Numbered from the stretch's first letter, positions 42,687 through 52,780 are shown. The stretch: DNA of 64,000 nucleotides from Pseudomonas fulva NBRC 16637 = DSM 17717 (GCF_000730565.1 NZ_BBIQ01000001.1:496001-560000); one strand, 5' to 3'. Notes: generated from the sequence alone by a model not told the origin. Made by a program: numbers and translations.

Positions 42687-42977
42687 TTGCGACATTCAGG
42701 GCCGTGCCATCGCTGTCGTGAGCCGGTGCGTAGACCAAGGCTGCCGGCACGCACGCAGCGCCGGCGCTTGCATGGGCGCGGTCGTGCGCTCAAGGACTGA
42801 CGGTCGAACGCCTCAAACTGTGTGGGCTTGTGTTCTGAAAGCGCCATGCTTGTAGGGCGTTCCCTACAACAAATCTTCCATCCGGACGATGGCATTCTCT
42901 CTGGGCGCCCGATTTCCGGGGGGATGCGGCTCTTCTACGCTTTGCCTCAAGCAGTCATCCAACAATAAGGTGCAGGC
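42687..42977. other. Gap between response regulator and ABC importer
   Basis: A 291-bp gap without a gene. It holds the perfect 20-bp palindrome at 42850-42869 and GC-rich inverted segments early on (around GCCGGTGCG and TGCCGGCACGC) that may end the kinase-regulator transcript. The importer promoter must lie after or around the palindrome; no clear -35/-10 pair was found. Confidence 0.5.
42850..42869. promoter_or_regulatory. Perfect 20-bp palindrome upstream of ABC importer
   Basis: TTGTAGGG, a 4-base centre CGTT, and CCCTACAA. The spacing and dyad suit a dimeric LuxR-type response regulator, and the gene for one ends 164 bp upstream. The site is 108 bp before the start of the ATPase gene. 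Confidence 0.6.
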
Positions 42978-44102
42978 ATGAGTGAGGCGAAGTCGAACGC
43001 TGCCACCGGCGAAACGCTGGTCAGCTTCCGTGGTGTGCAGAAGAGCTACGACGGCGAGTCGCTGATCGTCAAGAACCTCAACCTCGACATCCGCAAGGGC
43101 GAGTTCCTCACCCTGCTAGGGCCTTCCGGGTCCGGCAAGACCACCAGCCTGATGATGCTGGCCGGCTTCGAAACCCCCACAGCCGGGGAAATTCAGCTGG
43201 CCGGTCGCTCCATCAACAATGTGCCCCCGCACAAGCGCGATATCGGCATGGTGTTCCAGAACTACGCCTTGTTCCCGCACATGACCGTGGCCGAGAACCT
43301 CGCCTTTCCGCTGACCGTGCGCAACCTGAGCAAGACCGATATCACCGAGCGGGTCAAACGGGTATTGAACATGGTTCAGCTCGACAGCTTCGCCAAGCGC
43401 TATCCGGGCCAATTGTCCGGTGGGCAGCAACAGCGCGTGGCCCTGGCGCGGGCGCTGGTGTTCGAGCCGCAGCTGGTGTTGATGGACGAGCCACTGGGCG
43501 CGCTGGACAAGCAACTGCGCGAACACATGCAGATGGAGATCAAGCACATCCACCAGCGCCTGGGCGTGACCGTGGTGTACGTGACCCACGATCAGGGCGA
43601 AGCGCTGACCATGTCCGATCGGGTGGCGGTGTTCCACCAAGGGGAAATTCAGCAGATTGCCGATCCTCGCACCTTGTATGAGGCGCCCAGCAACACGTTC
43701 GTCGCCAACTTCATCGGTGAGAACAACCGCCTCAACGGCACCTTGCTGAGCCATGACGGTAACCGCTGCCAGGTGCAGCTGGCGCGTGGCGAGCGGGTCG
43801 AAGCCTTGGCGGTCAACGTGGGCCAGCCAGGCGAAGCGGTGACCCTGTCGATCCGCCCGGAGCGGGTACGGCTCAACGGCCACAGTGAGCACTGCGCCAA
43901 CCGCTTTTCCGGCCGTGTGGCCGAATTCATCTACCTGGGCGACCACGTGCGCGTCCGCCTGGAGGTGTGTGGCAAGGCCGACTTCTTCGTGAAGCAGCCC
44001 ATCGCCGAACTCGACCCGGCCTTGGCCGTAGGCGATGTGGTGCCACTGGGTTGGGAAGTGGAGCACGCCCGTGCACTGGATCCGATCACCGAAGCCCATT
44101 GA
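42978..44102 (+). CDS. potA: ABC importer ATP-binding protein, PotA type
   Basis: A 374-residue ATPase of the spermidine/putrescine-type family. Walker A GPSGSGKT at residues 48-55, the signature [15 protein letters not shown], Walker [13 protein letters not shown] and the switch His in [10 protein letters not shown] are present. The C-terminal 120 residues form the TOBE regulatory domain. It starts the four-gene importer run ATPase, binding protein, two permeases. Polyamine transport is the family expectation; the real substrate is not proven. Confidence 0.9.
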   Translation: MSEAKSNAATGETLVSFRGVQKSYDGESLIVKNLNLDIRKGEFLTLLGPSGSGKTTSLMMLAGFETPTAGEIQLAGRSINNVPPHKRDIGMVFQNYALFPHMTVAENLAFPLTVRNLSKTDITERVKRVLNMVQLDSFAKRYPGQLSGGQQQRVALARALVFEPQLVLMDEPLGALDKQLREHMQMEIKHIHQRLGVTVVYVTHDQGEALTMSDRVAVFHQGEIQQIADPRTLYEAPSNTFVANFIGENNRLNGTLLSHDGNRCQVQLARGERVEALAVNVGQPGEAVTLSIRPERVRLNGHSEHCANRFSGRVAEFIYLGDHVRVRLEVCGKADFFVKQPIAELDPALAVGDVVPLGWEVEHARALDPITEAH

Positions 44103-44142
44103 TGGTTTGCAGCACCAACCCTGAACTGTGGAGAGAATAATA

Positions 44143-45177
44143 ATGCGCAAGCAGTTGAAACTGACCGCCCTGGCCCTGGGGCTGTTCGCCGCTGGCCAGA
44201 GCATGGCTGCGGACCTGACCGTGGTCTCGTTCGGCGGCGCCAACAAGGCCGCCCAGGTCAAGGCGTTCTACGAGCCGTGGGAAAAGGGCGGCAAGGGCAA
44301 GATCGTCGCCGGTGAGTACAACGGTGAAATGGCCAAGGTCAAGGCCATGGTCGACACCAAGAGCGTCTCCTGGAACCTGGTCGAGGTGGAATCACCCGAA
44401 CTGGCCCGAGGCTGCGACGAGGGCATGTTCGAAGAGCTCGACCCTGCGCTGTTTGGCAATGAGGCCGACTACGTGCCAGGCGCGATCCAGCCTTGTGGTG
44501 TTGGCTTCTTCGTCTGGTCGACGGTGCTGGCCTACAACGCCGACAAGCTCAAGACCGCCCCGAGCAGCTGGGCTGATTTCTGGGACACCGAGAAATTCCC
44601 AGGCAAACGCGGCCTGCGCAAAGGTGCCAAGTACACCCTGGAATTCGCTTTGATGGCCGATGGTGTGGCGCCCAAGGACGTGTACAAGGTGCTGGGCACC
44701 AAAGAGGGCGTGGACCGCGCCTTCAAGAAGCTCGACCAGCTCAAGCCGAGCATCCAGTGGTGGGAAGCCGGCGCCCAGCCGCCGCAGTACCTTGCCTCGG
44801 GCGACGTGGTCATGAGTTCGGCCTACAACGGGCGCATCGCTGCGGTGCAGAAGGAGAGCAACCTGAAGGTGGTGTGGAACGGCGGCATCTATGACTTCGA
44901 TGCCTGGGCCATTCCCAAGGGCGCCAAGAACAGCGACGAGGCGAAAAAATTCATCGCCTTCAGCGTGCAGCCTGAACAGCAGAAGATCTATTCCGAAAAC
45001 ATCGCCTATGGCCCGGCCAACAGCAAGGCGGTCGACCTGCTGTCCGAAGAGGTCAAGAAAGACATGCCGACCACGCCTGAGAACATCGCCAACCAGGTGC
45101 AGATCGACGTGGCGTTCTGGGCGGACAACAGCGAGCAACTGGAGCAACGTTTCAACGCCTGGGCGGCGAAGAAGTAA
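44143..45177 (+). CDS. ABC importer periplasmic substrate-binding protein
   Basis: A 344-residue binding protein of the polyamine/putrescine type (PotD/PotF-like family 1). Signal peptide ends ALGLFAAGQSMA-AD. The start at 44143 is preceded by GGAGAG; a GTG at 44128 is a poorer alternative. The protein opens LTVVSFGGANKAAQVKAFYEPW and shows the mixed beta-alpha pattern of this class. It lies 40 bp after the ATPase and 60 bp before the first permease. Confidence 0.9.
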   Translation: MRKQLKLTALALGLFAAGQSMAADLTVVSFGGANKAAQVKAFYEPWEKGGKGKIVAGEYNGEMAKVKAMVDTKSVSWNLVEVESPELARGCDEGMFEELDPALFGNEADYVPGAIQPCGVGFFVWSTVLAYNADKLKTAPSSWADFWDTEKFPGKRGLRKGAKYTLEFALMADGVAPKDVYKVLGTKEGVDRAFKKLDQLKPSIQWWEAGAQPPQYLASGDVVMSSAYNGRIAAVQKESNLKVVWNGGIYDFDAWAIPKGAKNSDEAKKFIAFSVQPEQQKIYSENIAYGPANSKAVDLLSEEVKKDMPTTPENIANQVQIDVAFWADNSEQLEQRFNAWAAKK

Positions 45178-45237
45178 ACGTCCAGTGCAAGGGGCTGCGC
45201 TGCGGCCCCTCTTTCAGTGTGTATCGTGGAGTTCGCC

Positions 45238-46485
45238 ATGGCCATTGCAGTGCCCCTCAACGAAGGCGCCGGTCCCAATCTCAAACAGCGCCTTAAACAC
45301 GCCGAGCGGGTCAACCGCTGGAAGGCCCAGGCGCTGATCGCGCCCCTGGCGCTGTTTTTGCTGCTGGTGTTTCTGGTGCCGATCGCAGCCTTGTTGTACA
45401 AGAGCGTCGGTAACCCGGAAGTGGTCGCCGGCTTGCCGCGCACGGTCGATATCATCACTCAGTGGGATGGCAAGGGCTTGCCTGGCGAGGACGTCTACAG
45501 GGCGTTGAGCCAGGACTTGGCCGAATCGCGCAAGAACCAGACCCTGGGTGACCTGTCCAAGCGCTTGAACATGGAGCTGGCCGGCTACCGCAGCCTGTTG
45601 GCCAAGACCGCGCGGGCGCTGCCCTTCAAGACCGAGCCTGCCTCCTACAAGGACGGCTTGCAGGCGCTGGACGAGCGCTGGGGCGACCCCGCCTATTGGC
45701 AGGCGATTCGCCGCAATACCAGTACCCTGACACCCTTCTACCTGCTGGCGTCGCTGGACCACCGCATCGACGACCTGGGCGAGTTGGCCAAGGCCACGCC
45801 GGACCAGGCTATCTACCTGGACATTTTCACCCGCACCCTGTGGATGGGCGTGGTGATCACCGCCATCTGCCTGGTGCTGGCCTATCCGCTGGCTTACCTG
45901 CTGGCCAACCTGCCGACACGCCAGAGCAACCTGTTGATGATCCTGGTTTTGCTGCCGTTCTGGACCTCGATTCTGGTACGGGTGGCAGCCTGGATCGTGC
46001 TGCTGCAGTCAGGCGGGCTGATCAACAGCGCGCTGATGGCCATGGGCATCATCGATCAGCCGCTGGAGCTGGTCTTCAACCGTACCGGCGTGTACATCTC
46101 GATGGTGCACATCCTGCTGCCGTTCATGATCCTGCCGTTGTACAGCGTGATGAAAGGCATCTCCCCGAGCTACATGCGCGCGGCCATCTCGCTGGGCTGC
46201 CATCCCTTCGCGAGCTTCTGGCGGGTGTACTTCCCGCAGACCTATGCCGGGGTAGGGGCAGGGTGCTTGCTGGTGTTCATTCTGGCCATCGGCTACTACA
46301 TCACCCCGGCGCTGCTTGGCAGCCCGAACGACCAGATGGTCAGTTATTTCGTGGCGTTCTACACCAATACCAGCATCAACTGGGGCATGGCCACCGCGCT
46401 GGGCGGTCTACTGCTGCTGGCCACCGTGCTGCTGTACCTGATCTATAGCTGGCTGGTCGGCGCCAGCCGCCTGCGTCTGAGCTGA
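45238..46485 (+). CDS. potB: ABC importer permease, PotB type, with large periplasmic insert
   Basis: A 415-residue permease of the BPD type 1 family, much longer than E. coli PotB (about 275). After membrane span 1 (LIAPLALFLLLVFLVPIAAL) comes an insert of about 140 soluble, charged residues before the remaining spans, which begin LWMGVVITAICLVLAYPL. The EAA-type cytoplasmic loop is near RAAISLGCHPFASFWRVYFP. The start at 45238 gives MAIAVPLNEG. Partner of the next permease gene. Confidence 0.9.
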   Translation: MAIAVPLNEGAGPNLKQRLKHAERVNRWKAQALIAPLALFLLLVFLVPIAALLYKSVGNPEVVAGLPRTVDIITQWDGKGLPGEDVYRALSQDLAESRKNQTLGDLSKRLNMELAGYRSLLAKTARALPFKTEPASYKDGLQALDERWGDPAYWQAIRRNTSTLTPFYLLASLDHRIDDLGELAKATPDQAIYLDIFTRTLWMGVVITAICLVLAYPLAYLLANLPTRQSNLLMILVLLPFWTSILVRVAAWIVLLQSGGLINSALMAMGIIDQPLELVFNRTGVYISMVHILLPFMILPLYSVMKGISPSYMRAAISLGCHPFASFWRVYFPQTYAGVGAGCLLVFILAIGYYITPALLGSPNDQMVSYFVAFYTNTSINWGMATALGGLLLLATVLLYLIYSWLVGASRLRLS

Positions 46486-46496
46486 GGAGCCTTGTC

Positions 46497-47324
46497 ATGC
46501 TGAGCCCTTACATGTCGCCCATCGAGCGGGTCTGGTTCTACAGCCTGCGCATTCTCTGCGGCCTGATATTGCTGTTTCTGATCTTGCCGGTGCTGGTGAT
46601 CGTGCCCCTGTCGTTCAACAGCGGCAGCTTCCTGGTCTACCCCCTGCAAGGCTTCTCGCTGCAGTGGTACCAGGACTTCTTCGGCTCGGCCGAGTGGATG
46701 CGGGCCTTGAAGAACAGCATCATCGTAGCTCCGGCGGCGACCGTGCTGGCCATGGTCTTCGGAACGCTGGCGGCCATCGGGCTGACCCGCGGTGACTTCC
46801 CCGGCAAGTCCCTGGTAATGGCCCTGGTGATATCACCGATGGTGGTGCCGGTGGTGATCATTGGCGTGGCCAGCTACCTGTTCTTCGCGCCTCTGGGCCT
46901 TGGCAACAGTTTCACCTCGTTGATTCTGGTGCACGCGGTGTTGGGTGTCCCGTTTGTCATCATCACCGTGTCGGCGACGCTGCAGGGCTTCAACTACAAC
47001 CTGGTGCGCGCGGCTGCCAGCCTGGGTGCTTCGCCGCTGCTGGCGTTTCGCAGGGTGACCTTGCCGCTGATCGCACCAGGGGTGATTTCCGGGGCCTTGT
47101 TTGCGTTCGCCACATCCTTCGACGAGGTGGTGGTGACCTTGTTCCTGGCCGGGCCAGAGCAGGCGACCCTGCCACGGCAGATGTTCAGTGGCATTCGCGA
47201 GAACCTGAGCCCGACCATCGCGGCTGCGGCAACCCTGCTGATCGGTTTTTCGGTGGTGCTGCTGCTGACCTTGGAATGGCTGCGGGGGCGCAGCGAGAAG
47301 CTGCGGACCCAGCAACCGGCCTGA
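46497..47324 (+). CDS. potC: ABC importer permease, PotC type
   Basis: A 275-residue second permease of the importer with the usual six spans and no insert. The EAA loop is visible as RAAASLGASPLLAFRRVTLP near residue 168. It begins 11 bp after the first permease. It is the last gene of the importer run and is followed by a 13-bp-stem hairpin. Confidence 0.92.
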   Translation: MLSPYMSPIERVWFYSLRILCGLILLFLILPVLVIVPLSFNSGSFLVYPLQGFSLQWYQDFFGSAEWMRALKNSIIVAPAATVLAMVFGTLAAIGLTRGDFPGKSLVMALVISPMVVPVVIIGVASYLFFAPLGLGNSFTSLILVHAVLGVPFVIITVSATLQGFNYNLVRAAASLGASPLLAFRRVTLPLIAPGVISGALFAFATSFDEVVVTLFLAGPEQATLPRQMFSGIRENLSPTIAAAATLLIGFSVVLLLTLEWLRGRSEKLRTQQPA

Positions 47325-47335
47325 CAGCGCTGTCT

Positions 47336-47377
47336 GCGCTGGCTTGTCAGCCCTTGTGGCGGCAGACAAGCCAGCGC
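47336..47377 (+). terminator. Long hairpin after the ABC importer
   Basis: GCGCTGGCTTGTC and GACAAGCCAGCGC form a perfect 13-bp stem around a 16-base loop, 11 bp after the potC-type stop. No T tract follows, so it is a probable 3' stabiliser or Rho-associated barrier and may be a dispersed repeat. Downstream, TACAAT at 47439-47444 is a possible -10 box for rpe, without a clear -35. Confidence 0.6.
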
Positions 47378-47478
47378 CTGTTGCAACCGCTGCTCGCCAC
47401 GCGTTGATACCAATCAGCCTTCACCCCGTTGCCTGAGTTACAATGCGCGCCACCGTGATTCTGCCCAACAGGTGCGCC

Positions 47479-48153
47479 ATGCAGCCCTACGCTATTGCTC
47501 CCTCCATTCTTTCCGCCGACTTCGCCCGTCTGGGCGAGGAAGTCGATAATGTCCTGGCCGCAGGCGCCGATATCGTCCACTTCGACGTGATGGACAACCA
47601 CTACGTACCCAATCTGACCATTGGTCCCATGGTCTGCTCCGCACTGCGCAAGTACGGCGTGACCGCACCGATCGACGTGCACCTGATGGTCAGCCCTGTT
47701 GACCGTATCATCGGCGACTTCATCGAGGCCGGCGCCACCTACATCACCTTCCATCCCGAAGCGACCCAGCACATCGACCGTTCGTTGCAACTGATCAAGG
47801 ACGGCGGCTGCAAGGCCGGCCTGGTGTTCAACCCGGCCACCAGTCTGGACGTCCTGAAATACGTGATGGACAAGGTCGACATGGTGCTGCTGATGAGCGT
47901 CAACCCAGGCTTCGGTGGTCAGAAGTTCATTCCGGGCACGCTCGACAAGCTACGTGAAGCGCGCGCGCTGATCGACGCCAGCGGCCGCGACATTCGTCTG
48001 GAAATCGACGGTGGCGTCAACGTGAACAACATCCGCGAGATCGCCGCCGCCGGTGCCGATACGTTCGTGGCCGGGTCGGCGATCTTCAACGCCCCTGACT
48101 ACCAGCAGGTCATTGCCCAGATGCGCAGCGAACTGGCACAGGCCCGCCCATGA
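47479..48153 (+). CDS. rpe: Ribulose-phosphate 3-epimerase
   Basis: TIM-barrel enzyme of 224 residues that interconverts ribulose 5-phosphate and xylulose 5-phosphate in the pentose phosphate pathway. Motifs: [12 protein letters not shown] at the start, [15 protein letters not shown] with metal-binding residues, IDVHLMV, and [15 protein letters not shown] at 47479 gives [10 protein letters not shown]; the longer frame from 47443 adds 12 unrelated residues. It overlaps gph by 4 bp. Confidence 0.97.
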   Translation: MQPYAIAPSILSADFARLGEEVDNVLAAGADIVHFDVMDNHYVPNLTIGPMVCSALRKYGVTAPIDVHLMVSPVDRIIGDFIEAGATYITFHPEATQHIDRSLQLIKDGGCKAGLVFNPATSLDVLKYVMDKVDMVLLMSVNPGFGGQKFIPGTLDKLREARALIDASGRDIRLEIDGGVNVNNIREIAAAGADTFVAGSAIFNAPDYQQVIAQMRSELAQARP

Positions 48154-48968
48154 GCGGCTTCGAGCAGCTGTTCCCAGGAGCGCTGCCCAGGCTGGTGATG
48201 TTCGACCTGGATGGCACCTTGGTCGACTCCGTCCCGGACCTGGCCGCAGCGGTGGACCGCATGCTGCTCGAACTCGGCCGACCCGCCGCGGGCCTCGATG
48301 CCGTGCGCCAGTGGGTAGGCAATGGCGCGCAGGTGCTGGTACGTCGTGCGCTGGCGGGTGACATCGACCACGCTGGAGTGGACGATGCCCTGGCCGAGCA
48401 GGCCTTGGCGCTGTTCATGGACGCCTACGCCGAAAGCCACGACCTGACGGTCGTGTACCCAGGTGTGCAGGACACCTTGCGCTGGCTGCGCAAGCGGGGC
48501 GTGGAAATGGCCTTGATCACCAATAAGCCGGAGCGCTTCGTGGGGCCTTTGCTGGACCAGATGAAGCTGGGCAGCTATTTCCGCTGGATCATCGGCGGAG
48601 ACACCCTGGCGCAGAAGAAACCGGACCCAGCAGCGTTGCTGTTCGTGATGCAGATGGCCGGCGTGACGCCGCAGCAAGCGTTGTTCGTCGGCGATTCGCG
48701 TAGCGATGTGCTGGCAGCCAAGGCAGCTGGCGTGCAATGCGTTGGGCTGACCTATGGCTACAATCATGGGCGGCCTATCGAAGAAGAGTCGCCCAGCCTC
48801 GTGATCGATGACCTGCGGGCTTTGTTGCCCGGTTGCGTAGACCCTGCCACTGGGATAACGTTGGCGGACCTTCAAGCCTCAGACCAAAAAGGGTCCAACG
48901 TGGCGGTTACCGGCAAATTCTGGATGAAAGTCATCAAGGCCCTGGCCCGATGGCGTTGGCGCGCCTGA
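48150..48968 (+). CDS. gph: Phosphoglycolate phosphatase; C-terminus coincides with trp leader
   Basis: HAD phosphatase of 272 residues that removes 2-phosphoglycolate, a by-product of DNA repair. HAD motifs: [10 protein letters not shown] near residue 26, [17 protein letters not shown] and [11 protein letters not shown]. The HAD fold ends near residue 230; about 43 extra residues follow, and the last 14 codons are the trpL leader peptide read in the same frame. The gene therefore runs into the trpE leader region. Overlaps rpe by 4 bp. Confidence 0.93.
   Translation: MSGFEQLFPGALPRLVMFDLDGTLVDSVPDLAAAVDRMLLELGRPAAGLDAVRQWVGNGAQVLVRRALAGDIDHAGVDDALAEQALALFMDAYAESHDLTVVYPGVQDTLRWLRKRGVEMALITNKPERFVGPLLDQMKLGSYFRWIIGGDTLAQKKPDPAALLFVMQMAGVTPQQALFVGDSRSDVLAAKAAGVQCVGLTYGYNHGRPIEEESPSLVIDDLRALLPGCVDPATGITLADLQASDQKGSNVAVTGKFWMKVIKALARWRWRA
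48833..48861 (+). promoter_or_regulatory. Candidate trpE promoter inside gph
   Basis: TTGCGT and TAACGT separated by 17 bp, inside the gph 3' end and 62 bp before the trpL ATG. A similar pair, also with 17-bp spacing, precedes the second trp leader. Supported only by pattern and position. Confidence 0.4.
48924..48968 (+). CDS. trpL: TrpL leader peptide of trpE, nested in gph
   Basis: Fourteen codons encoding [14 protein letters not shown], with two Trp codons (TGG CGT TGG) just before the stop, the hallmark of trp attenuation. It is in the same frame as gph and shares its stop, so the peptide is also the Gph C-terminus. It lies 69 bp before trpE. A near-copy precedes trpG. Attenuation of trpE and trpGDC is established for P. 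putida. Confidence 0.8.
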   Translation: MKVIKALARWRWRA

Positions 48969-48977
48969 CGCCTGCCT

Positions 48978-48993
48978 GCCGGCGCATGCCGGC
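48978..48993 (+). terminator. trpE attenuator hairpin
   Basis: GCCGGC, a GCAT loop and GCCGGC, 9 bp after the leader stop, followed by CCATCCGTTTGCC. The T tract is weak. It is the likely terminator arm of the trpE attenuator; the competing antiterminator would involve upstream GC-rich bases around the leader stop. Confidence 0.6.
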
Positions 48994-49037
48994 CCATCCG
49001 TTTGCCCGAACCAACGCTGTTTGCCACGAGGCTACTC

Positions 49038-50519
49038 ATGATCCGCGAAGAATTCCTGCGCCTGGCCGCTGCCGGCTATAACCGCATCCCCCTGGCCTGC
49101 GAGACCCTGGCCGACTTCGATACGCCCCTGTCGATTTACCTGAAACTGGCTGACCAGCCCAACTCCTACCTGCTCGAGTCGGTGCAGGGCGGCGAGAAAT
49201 GGGGGCGGTATTCGATGATTGGTTTGCCGTCGCGGACCGTGCTGCGCGTCCATGGCTACCACGTGACCATCCTGCAGGATGGTGTCGAGGTCGAAAGCCA
49301 TGACGTCGAGGACCCCCTGGCGTTCGTCGAAACCTTCAAGCAGCGCTACAACGTGGCCGACGTTCCCGGGCTGCCGCGCTTCAACGGTGGACTGGTCGGC
49401 TATTTCGGTTATGACTGCGTGCGCTACGTGGAGAAGCGTCTGGGCGCGAGCCCCAATCCGGACCCGCTAGGGGTGCCGGACATCCTCCTGATGGTCTCGG
49501 ACGCCGTGGTGGTGTTCGACAACCTGGCTGGCAAGATGCACGCCATCGTGCTGGTGGACCCTGCTCAGGAACACGCTTACGAGCAGGGCCAGGCGCGCCT
49601 GCAAAGCCTGCTCGAAACGCTTCGCCAGCCCATTACGCCACGCCGCGGGCTGGACCTGAGCGGGCCTCAGGCCGCCGAGCCTGCATTCCGGTCAAGCTAT
49701 ACGCGCGATGACTATGAGCATGCCGTCGGCCGTATCAAGGAATACATCCTGGCCGGGGATTGCATGCAGGTGGTGCCGTCGCAGCGCATGTCCATCGACT
49801 TCAAGGCAGCACCCATCGACCTTTATCGCGCCTTGCGTTGCTTCAACCCGACGCCGTACATGTATTTCTTCAACTTTGGGGACTTTCATGTCGTCGGCAG
49901 CTCCCCTGAAGTGCTGGTGCGGGTCGAGGACAACCTGGTCACGGTGCGCCCCATTGCCGGTACTCGCCCACGCGGAGCAACGGAGGAGGCCGACCGCGCG
50001 CTGGAAGACGACTTGCTGTCGGATGACAAGGAAATTGCAGAGCACCTGATGCTCATCGACCTGGGGCGCAACGATGTCGGCCGCGTATCGTCGACAGGCA
50101 GCGTGCGCCTGACCGAGAAGATGGTGATCGAGCGTTATTCCAACGTCATGCACATCGTTTCCAACGTCACCGGCCAGTTGCGCGAAGGGTTGACGGCGAT
50201 GGACGCACTGCGTGCCATTTTGCCTGCCGGTACGCTGTCCGGCGCGCCCAAGATCCGTGCGATGGAGATCATCGATGAGCTGGAGCCGGTCAAACGCGGG
50301 GTTTATGGCGGTGCAGTGGGGTATTTCGCCTGGAACGGCAACATGGACACGGCAATCGCCATCCGTACCGCTGTGATCAAGGATGGAGAGCTGCACGTAC
50401 AGGCCGGCGGTGGCATTGTCGCCGACTCGGTGCCAGCGCTGGAGTGGGAAGAAACCATCAACAAGCGTCGGGCCATGTTCCGCGCGGTGGCATTGGCCGA
50501 ACAGACCACTTCGCGGTAG
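49038..50519 (+). CDS. trpE: Anthranilate synthase component I
   Basis: Chorismate-using large subunit of 493 residues that makes anthranilate with ammonia from TrpG. The feedback-inhibition element [18 protein letters not shown] is near residue 35. The C-terminal catalytic part has the chorismate-binding blocks [20 protein letters not shown] and [21 protein letters not shown] at 49038 follows CGAGG; the upstream 12 codons of the longest frame are leader sequence. Split from trpGDC by the esterase gene. Confidence 0.97.
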   Translation: MIREEFLRLAAAGYNRIPLACETLADFDTPLSIYLKLADQPNSYLLESVQGGEKWGRYSMIGLPSRTVLRVHGYHVTILQDGVEVESHDVEDPLAFVETFKQRYNVADVPGLPRFNGGLVGYFGYDCVRYVEKRLGASPNPDPLGVPDILLMVSDAVVVFDNLAGKMHAIVLVDPAQEHAYEQGQARLQSLLETLRQPITPRRGLDLSGPQAAEPAFRSSYTRDDYEHAVGRIKEYILAGDCMQVVPSQRMSIDFKAAPIDLYRALRCFNPTPYMYFFNFGDFHVVGSSPEVLVRVEDNLVTVRPIAGTRPRGATEEADRALEDDLLSDDKEIAEHLMLIDLGRNDVGRVSSTGSVRLTEKMVIERYSNVMHIVSNVTGQLREGLTAMDALRAILPAGTLSGAPKIRAMEIIDELEPVKRGVYGGAVGYFAWNGNMDTAIAIRTAVIKDGELHVQAGGGIVADSVPALEWEETINKRRAMFRAVALAEQTTSR

Positions 50520-50764
50520 GTGGCAGTCGCTTGAGATATCGCAGCCCATGCCCTTGTAGGCGCGGCCTTGTCGGGGCGCCGGACCGGCCCCGACAAGTTG
50601 TGCTGCGAAGCTGACATGCTGGGTCTGCTGCGCAGCCCGTCGCGGCCGGTCAGTCGCCCCGACAAGACCGCTTCTACAGAACGGTCCATGAGTGGCCTCG
50701 ACAGGCGCCACAGCAGCCTCAGGATTTCGATAAGCGTCAAGTGTTGATCAGGGCTGGTCCTCTG
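50520..50764. other. trpE-esterase gap with REP-like inverted repeats
   Basis: A 245-bp gap between convergent genes. It holds CTTGTCGGGGC at 50567-50577 and its exact reverse complement at 50587-50597 (11-bp stem, 9-base loop), flanked by CTTGTAGGCGCGGCC and a second CGCCCCGACAAG near 50660. This resembles dispersed intergenic palindromic repeats of P. putida genomes and may also end trpE and esterase transcription. Confidence 0.55.
50567..50597. repeat. Perfect 11-bp inverted repeat after trpE
   Basis: CTTGTCGGGGC and GCCCCGACAAG around 9 bases. A partial third copy of the CCCCGACAAG arm lies about 70 bp downstream, suggesting a repeat family rather than a single terminator. Confidence 0.6.
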
Positions 50765-52645
50765 CTAGAAGTCCACGCTAATGCCGAGGCTCACGCCTTG
50801 TTGCTTGAGCTCATCGCTCTTGCGCCAGTTGTACCCGGCACGCACATTCACGCCTGCCACCACTTCATGACTGACCCCAACGCTGGCTCGGGTCAGGTTG
50901 CTATGGGGGGTATACCCGTCGAGCGTGAAATCATTGTCCGGCAGAGCGGTGAAGTTCAGGCGTACGTCCTGCTGGTCATGCTCGAACTCGTGCTCACGGG
51001 CCACCTCGCCAAATACACGGGTAGCAGGCAATACCTGCACGCTACCCAGCAGGCCCAGGCCCAGCCGCCGTGACGTGCGCTCCTGGTCATCGAACCCCAG
51101 CGCGGTCGCACGATCACTTCTTTCGTCATAGCCATCGACCTTGACCCTGGCATAGTCGGCGCTCAGGAATGGCGCCAGCTGCCAGCGGGCACTGTCCGGC
51201 GCCAGGTTATAGCCCAGTCGGCCAGACACGGCCCATGTCTCGCCCTGGGTATCGCCTTTTTCACTACGCTCGCTCACCCCCAGCGCGAAGGTGCGTTTCA
51301 GATCGTCATAATCCAGGTGCCCGACGGTCAATGCCGCATCTGCCCACCAGCGGTTCTGACGGTACTGCGCGAAGGCACTGGCCAGGTAGCTGTCGAGTGT
51401 GTAGTCCGAATCATGGCTGCCCACTTCCAGCTTCTGCCGGTACACGCCGCCAGCCAGCCCCAGCCGCCAGGCATCGTCAACCCGGTAGCTACCGCCGACG
51501 GTCAAGTTGTAACCGTGGCCGTCACCACTGGCGGCGCTGCGTTGCCCGCCGAAGTCCAGGTCTTGGGCACCAGCGGCGATGAAAGGCTGCCATTGACCAA
51601 CAGCTTGCCACGGGGCTTGCCATTGGTTGCGCAGCTCATCCTGATGAGCTCTGACGCTGGCGTGGGCCATTTCGGGCAGCAGGGTAAGCTCCCAAGGGGC
51701 GGCCAGAACGGAGTAGGCGTAATCGGCGATCAGTTGCTGGCCAGCAATGGTCGGGTGCACGGCGTCGTTGAACAATAACTTCATAGGGTCTGGCGTGCTG
51801 CCATTGACGCCGTACACCGGGTTGCCGACGCAGCTTTCGCCGCTGTAGCACGTACCGATCAGGTTCTGGTCGCTGCCCAGCCCGAACTGAGCGGGATTGG
51901 TGAGGGCCTCGCTCAGCAACAGTGGGACATTCAAGGGGATGACCTGAGCGTCGATTTGCCTGAGCTGGCTGACCAGTGCCTGGTTGAAGGCACCGGACAG
52001 CAATGACAGAGGATTTTGCTGTGGCGTACCGCTGAAGTTGGGCGTCTGGCCAAGATCGGGCAACAGCCAGACCATGATGTAGCGGGCACCACCCTGTTGC
52101 AGGGCCTGAGCACTGGCGGCCAGACGTGCGCCGGCAGCCACGGCGTCGGCTGGGCTGTTGACCAGGCCCTGCAGGAAGTCGTTGCCGCCGCCTGTCACGT
52201 AATACAGTGCATTGGGATCGGCGCGAAGGCCGGTGGTCAGATAGCCAGGCTTTTCCCGAAGCACCAGGCCTGCGCCCGGGCGCCCGGGTGGGATGACCGT
52301 GCTGGAGGTGGTGGTGATGGAGTCCAGGATCTGCCGAGTGGTATAGCCCCCAACCGCCCAGTTGTTACCATCGGGCAGGCCCAGCGCCGCATTGACTGGC
52401 GATGTGGAAGGCCCAAGCGCATTGGCGTCCAGGCCCAGGCGAGCGCCCAGGATCATCGGCGACACCGGTGCATAGCTGCCATCGGCGTTGCGGTTGGTGA
52501 AGCGAAGGCCTGCGAACTGGCCGGCGTCGCTCAGGCTGTCACCGAACACGATCAATGAAGCGTATGGGTCAGGGGATGCGAATGCCTGGCCGCAGGCCAA
52601 TGCCAGGGAGGCGGCGGTGACGCGCAATAACGGTACGTTGAGCAT
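50765..52645 (-). CDS. estP: GDSL autotransporter esterase (EstP/EstA type)
   Basis: Outer-membrane lipase/esterase of 626 residues. Signal peptide ends AFA-SPD. The SGNH hydrolase domain shows GDSLSDAG with Ser37, GGGNDFLQG and the catalytic DAVHPTIAG block near residue 290. The C-terminal half (about 340-626) is an autotransporter beta barrel ending in Phe, the usual outer-membrane signal. Related Pseudomonas esterases sit on the surface and affect rhamnolipid production and motility. It lies between trpE and trpGDC on the opposite strand. Confidence 0.92.
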   Translation of the reverse strand: MLNVPLLRVTAASLALACGQAFASPDPYASLIVFGDSLSDAGQFAGLRFTNRNADGSYAPVSPMILGARLGLDANALGPSTSPVNAALGLPDGNNWAVGGYTTRQILDSITTTSSTVIPPGRPGAGLVLREKPGYLTTGLRADPNALYYVTGGGNDFLQGLVNSPADAVAAGARLAASAQALQQGGARYIMVWLLPDLGQTPNFSGTPQQNPLSLLSGAFNQALVSQLRQIDAQVIPLNVPLLLSEALTNPAQFGLGSDQNLIGTCYSGESCVGNPVYGVNGSTPDPMKLLFNDAVHPTIAGQQLIADYAYSVLAAPWELTLLPEMAHASVRAHQDELRNQWQAPWQAVGQWQPFIAAGAQDLDFGGQRSAASGDGHGYNLTVGGSYRVDDAWRLGLAGGVYRQKLEVGSHDSDYTLDSYLASAFAQYRQNRWWADAALTVGHLDYDDLKRTFALGVSERSEKGDTQGETWAVSGRLGYNLAPDSARWQLAPFLSADYARVKVDGYDERSDRATALGFDDQERTSRRLGLGLLGSVQVLPATRVFGEVAREHEFEHDQQDVRLNFTALPDNDFTLDGYTPHSNLTRASVGVSHEVVAGVNVRAGYNWRKSDELKQQGVSLGISVDF

Positions 52646-52751
52646 CGATAAACATCCTTTTCTTTGTTTTTATCAGGACAACCTCATCGACCTTAGCAAA
52701 ACGGCGTGCATCGCACCTGATGCCATTCGTTTCCCAGTGTTTACGGGCATA

Positions 52752-52780
52752 TTGCGCCCGTCGCCCCGGTAGGCTACTGT
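52752..52780 (+). promoter_or_regulatory. Candidate trpGDC promoter
   Basis: TTGCGC and TACTGT separated by 17 bp, 52 bp before the second trp leader ATG. The layout parallels the trpE promoter candidate. The flanking gap 52646-52832 is otherwise the esterase upstream region with no other feature seen. Confidence 0.4.
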
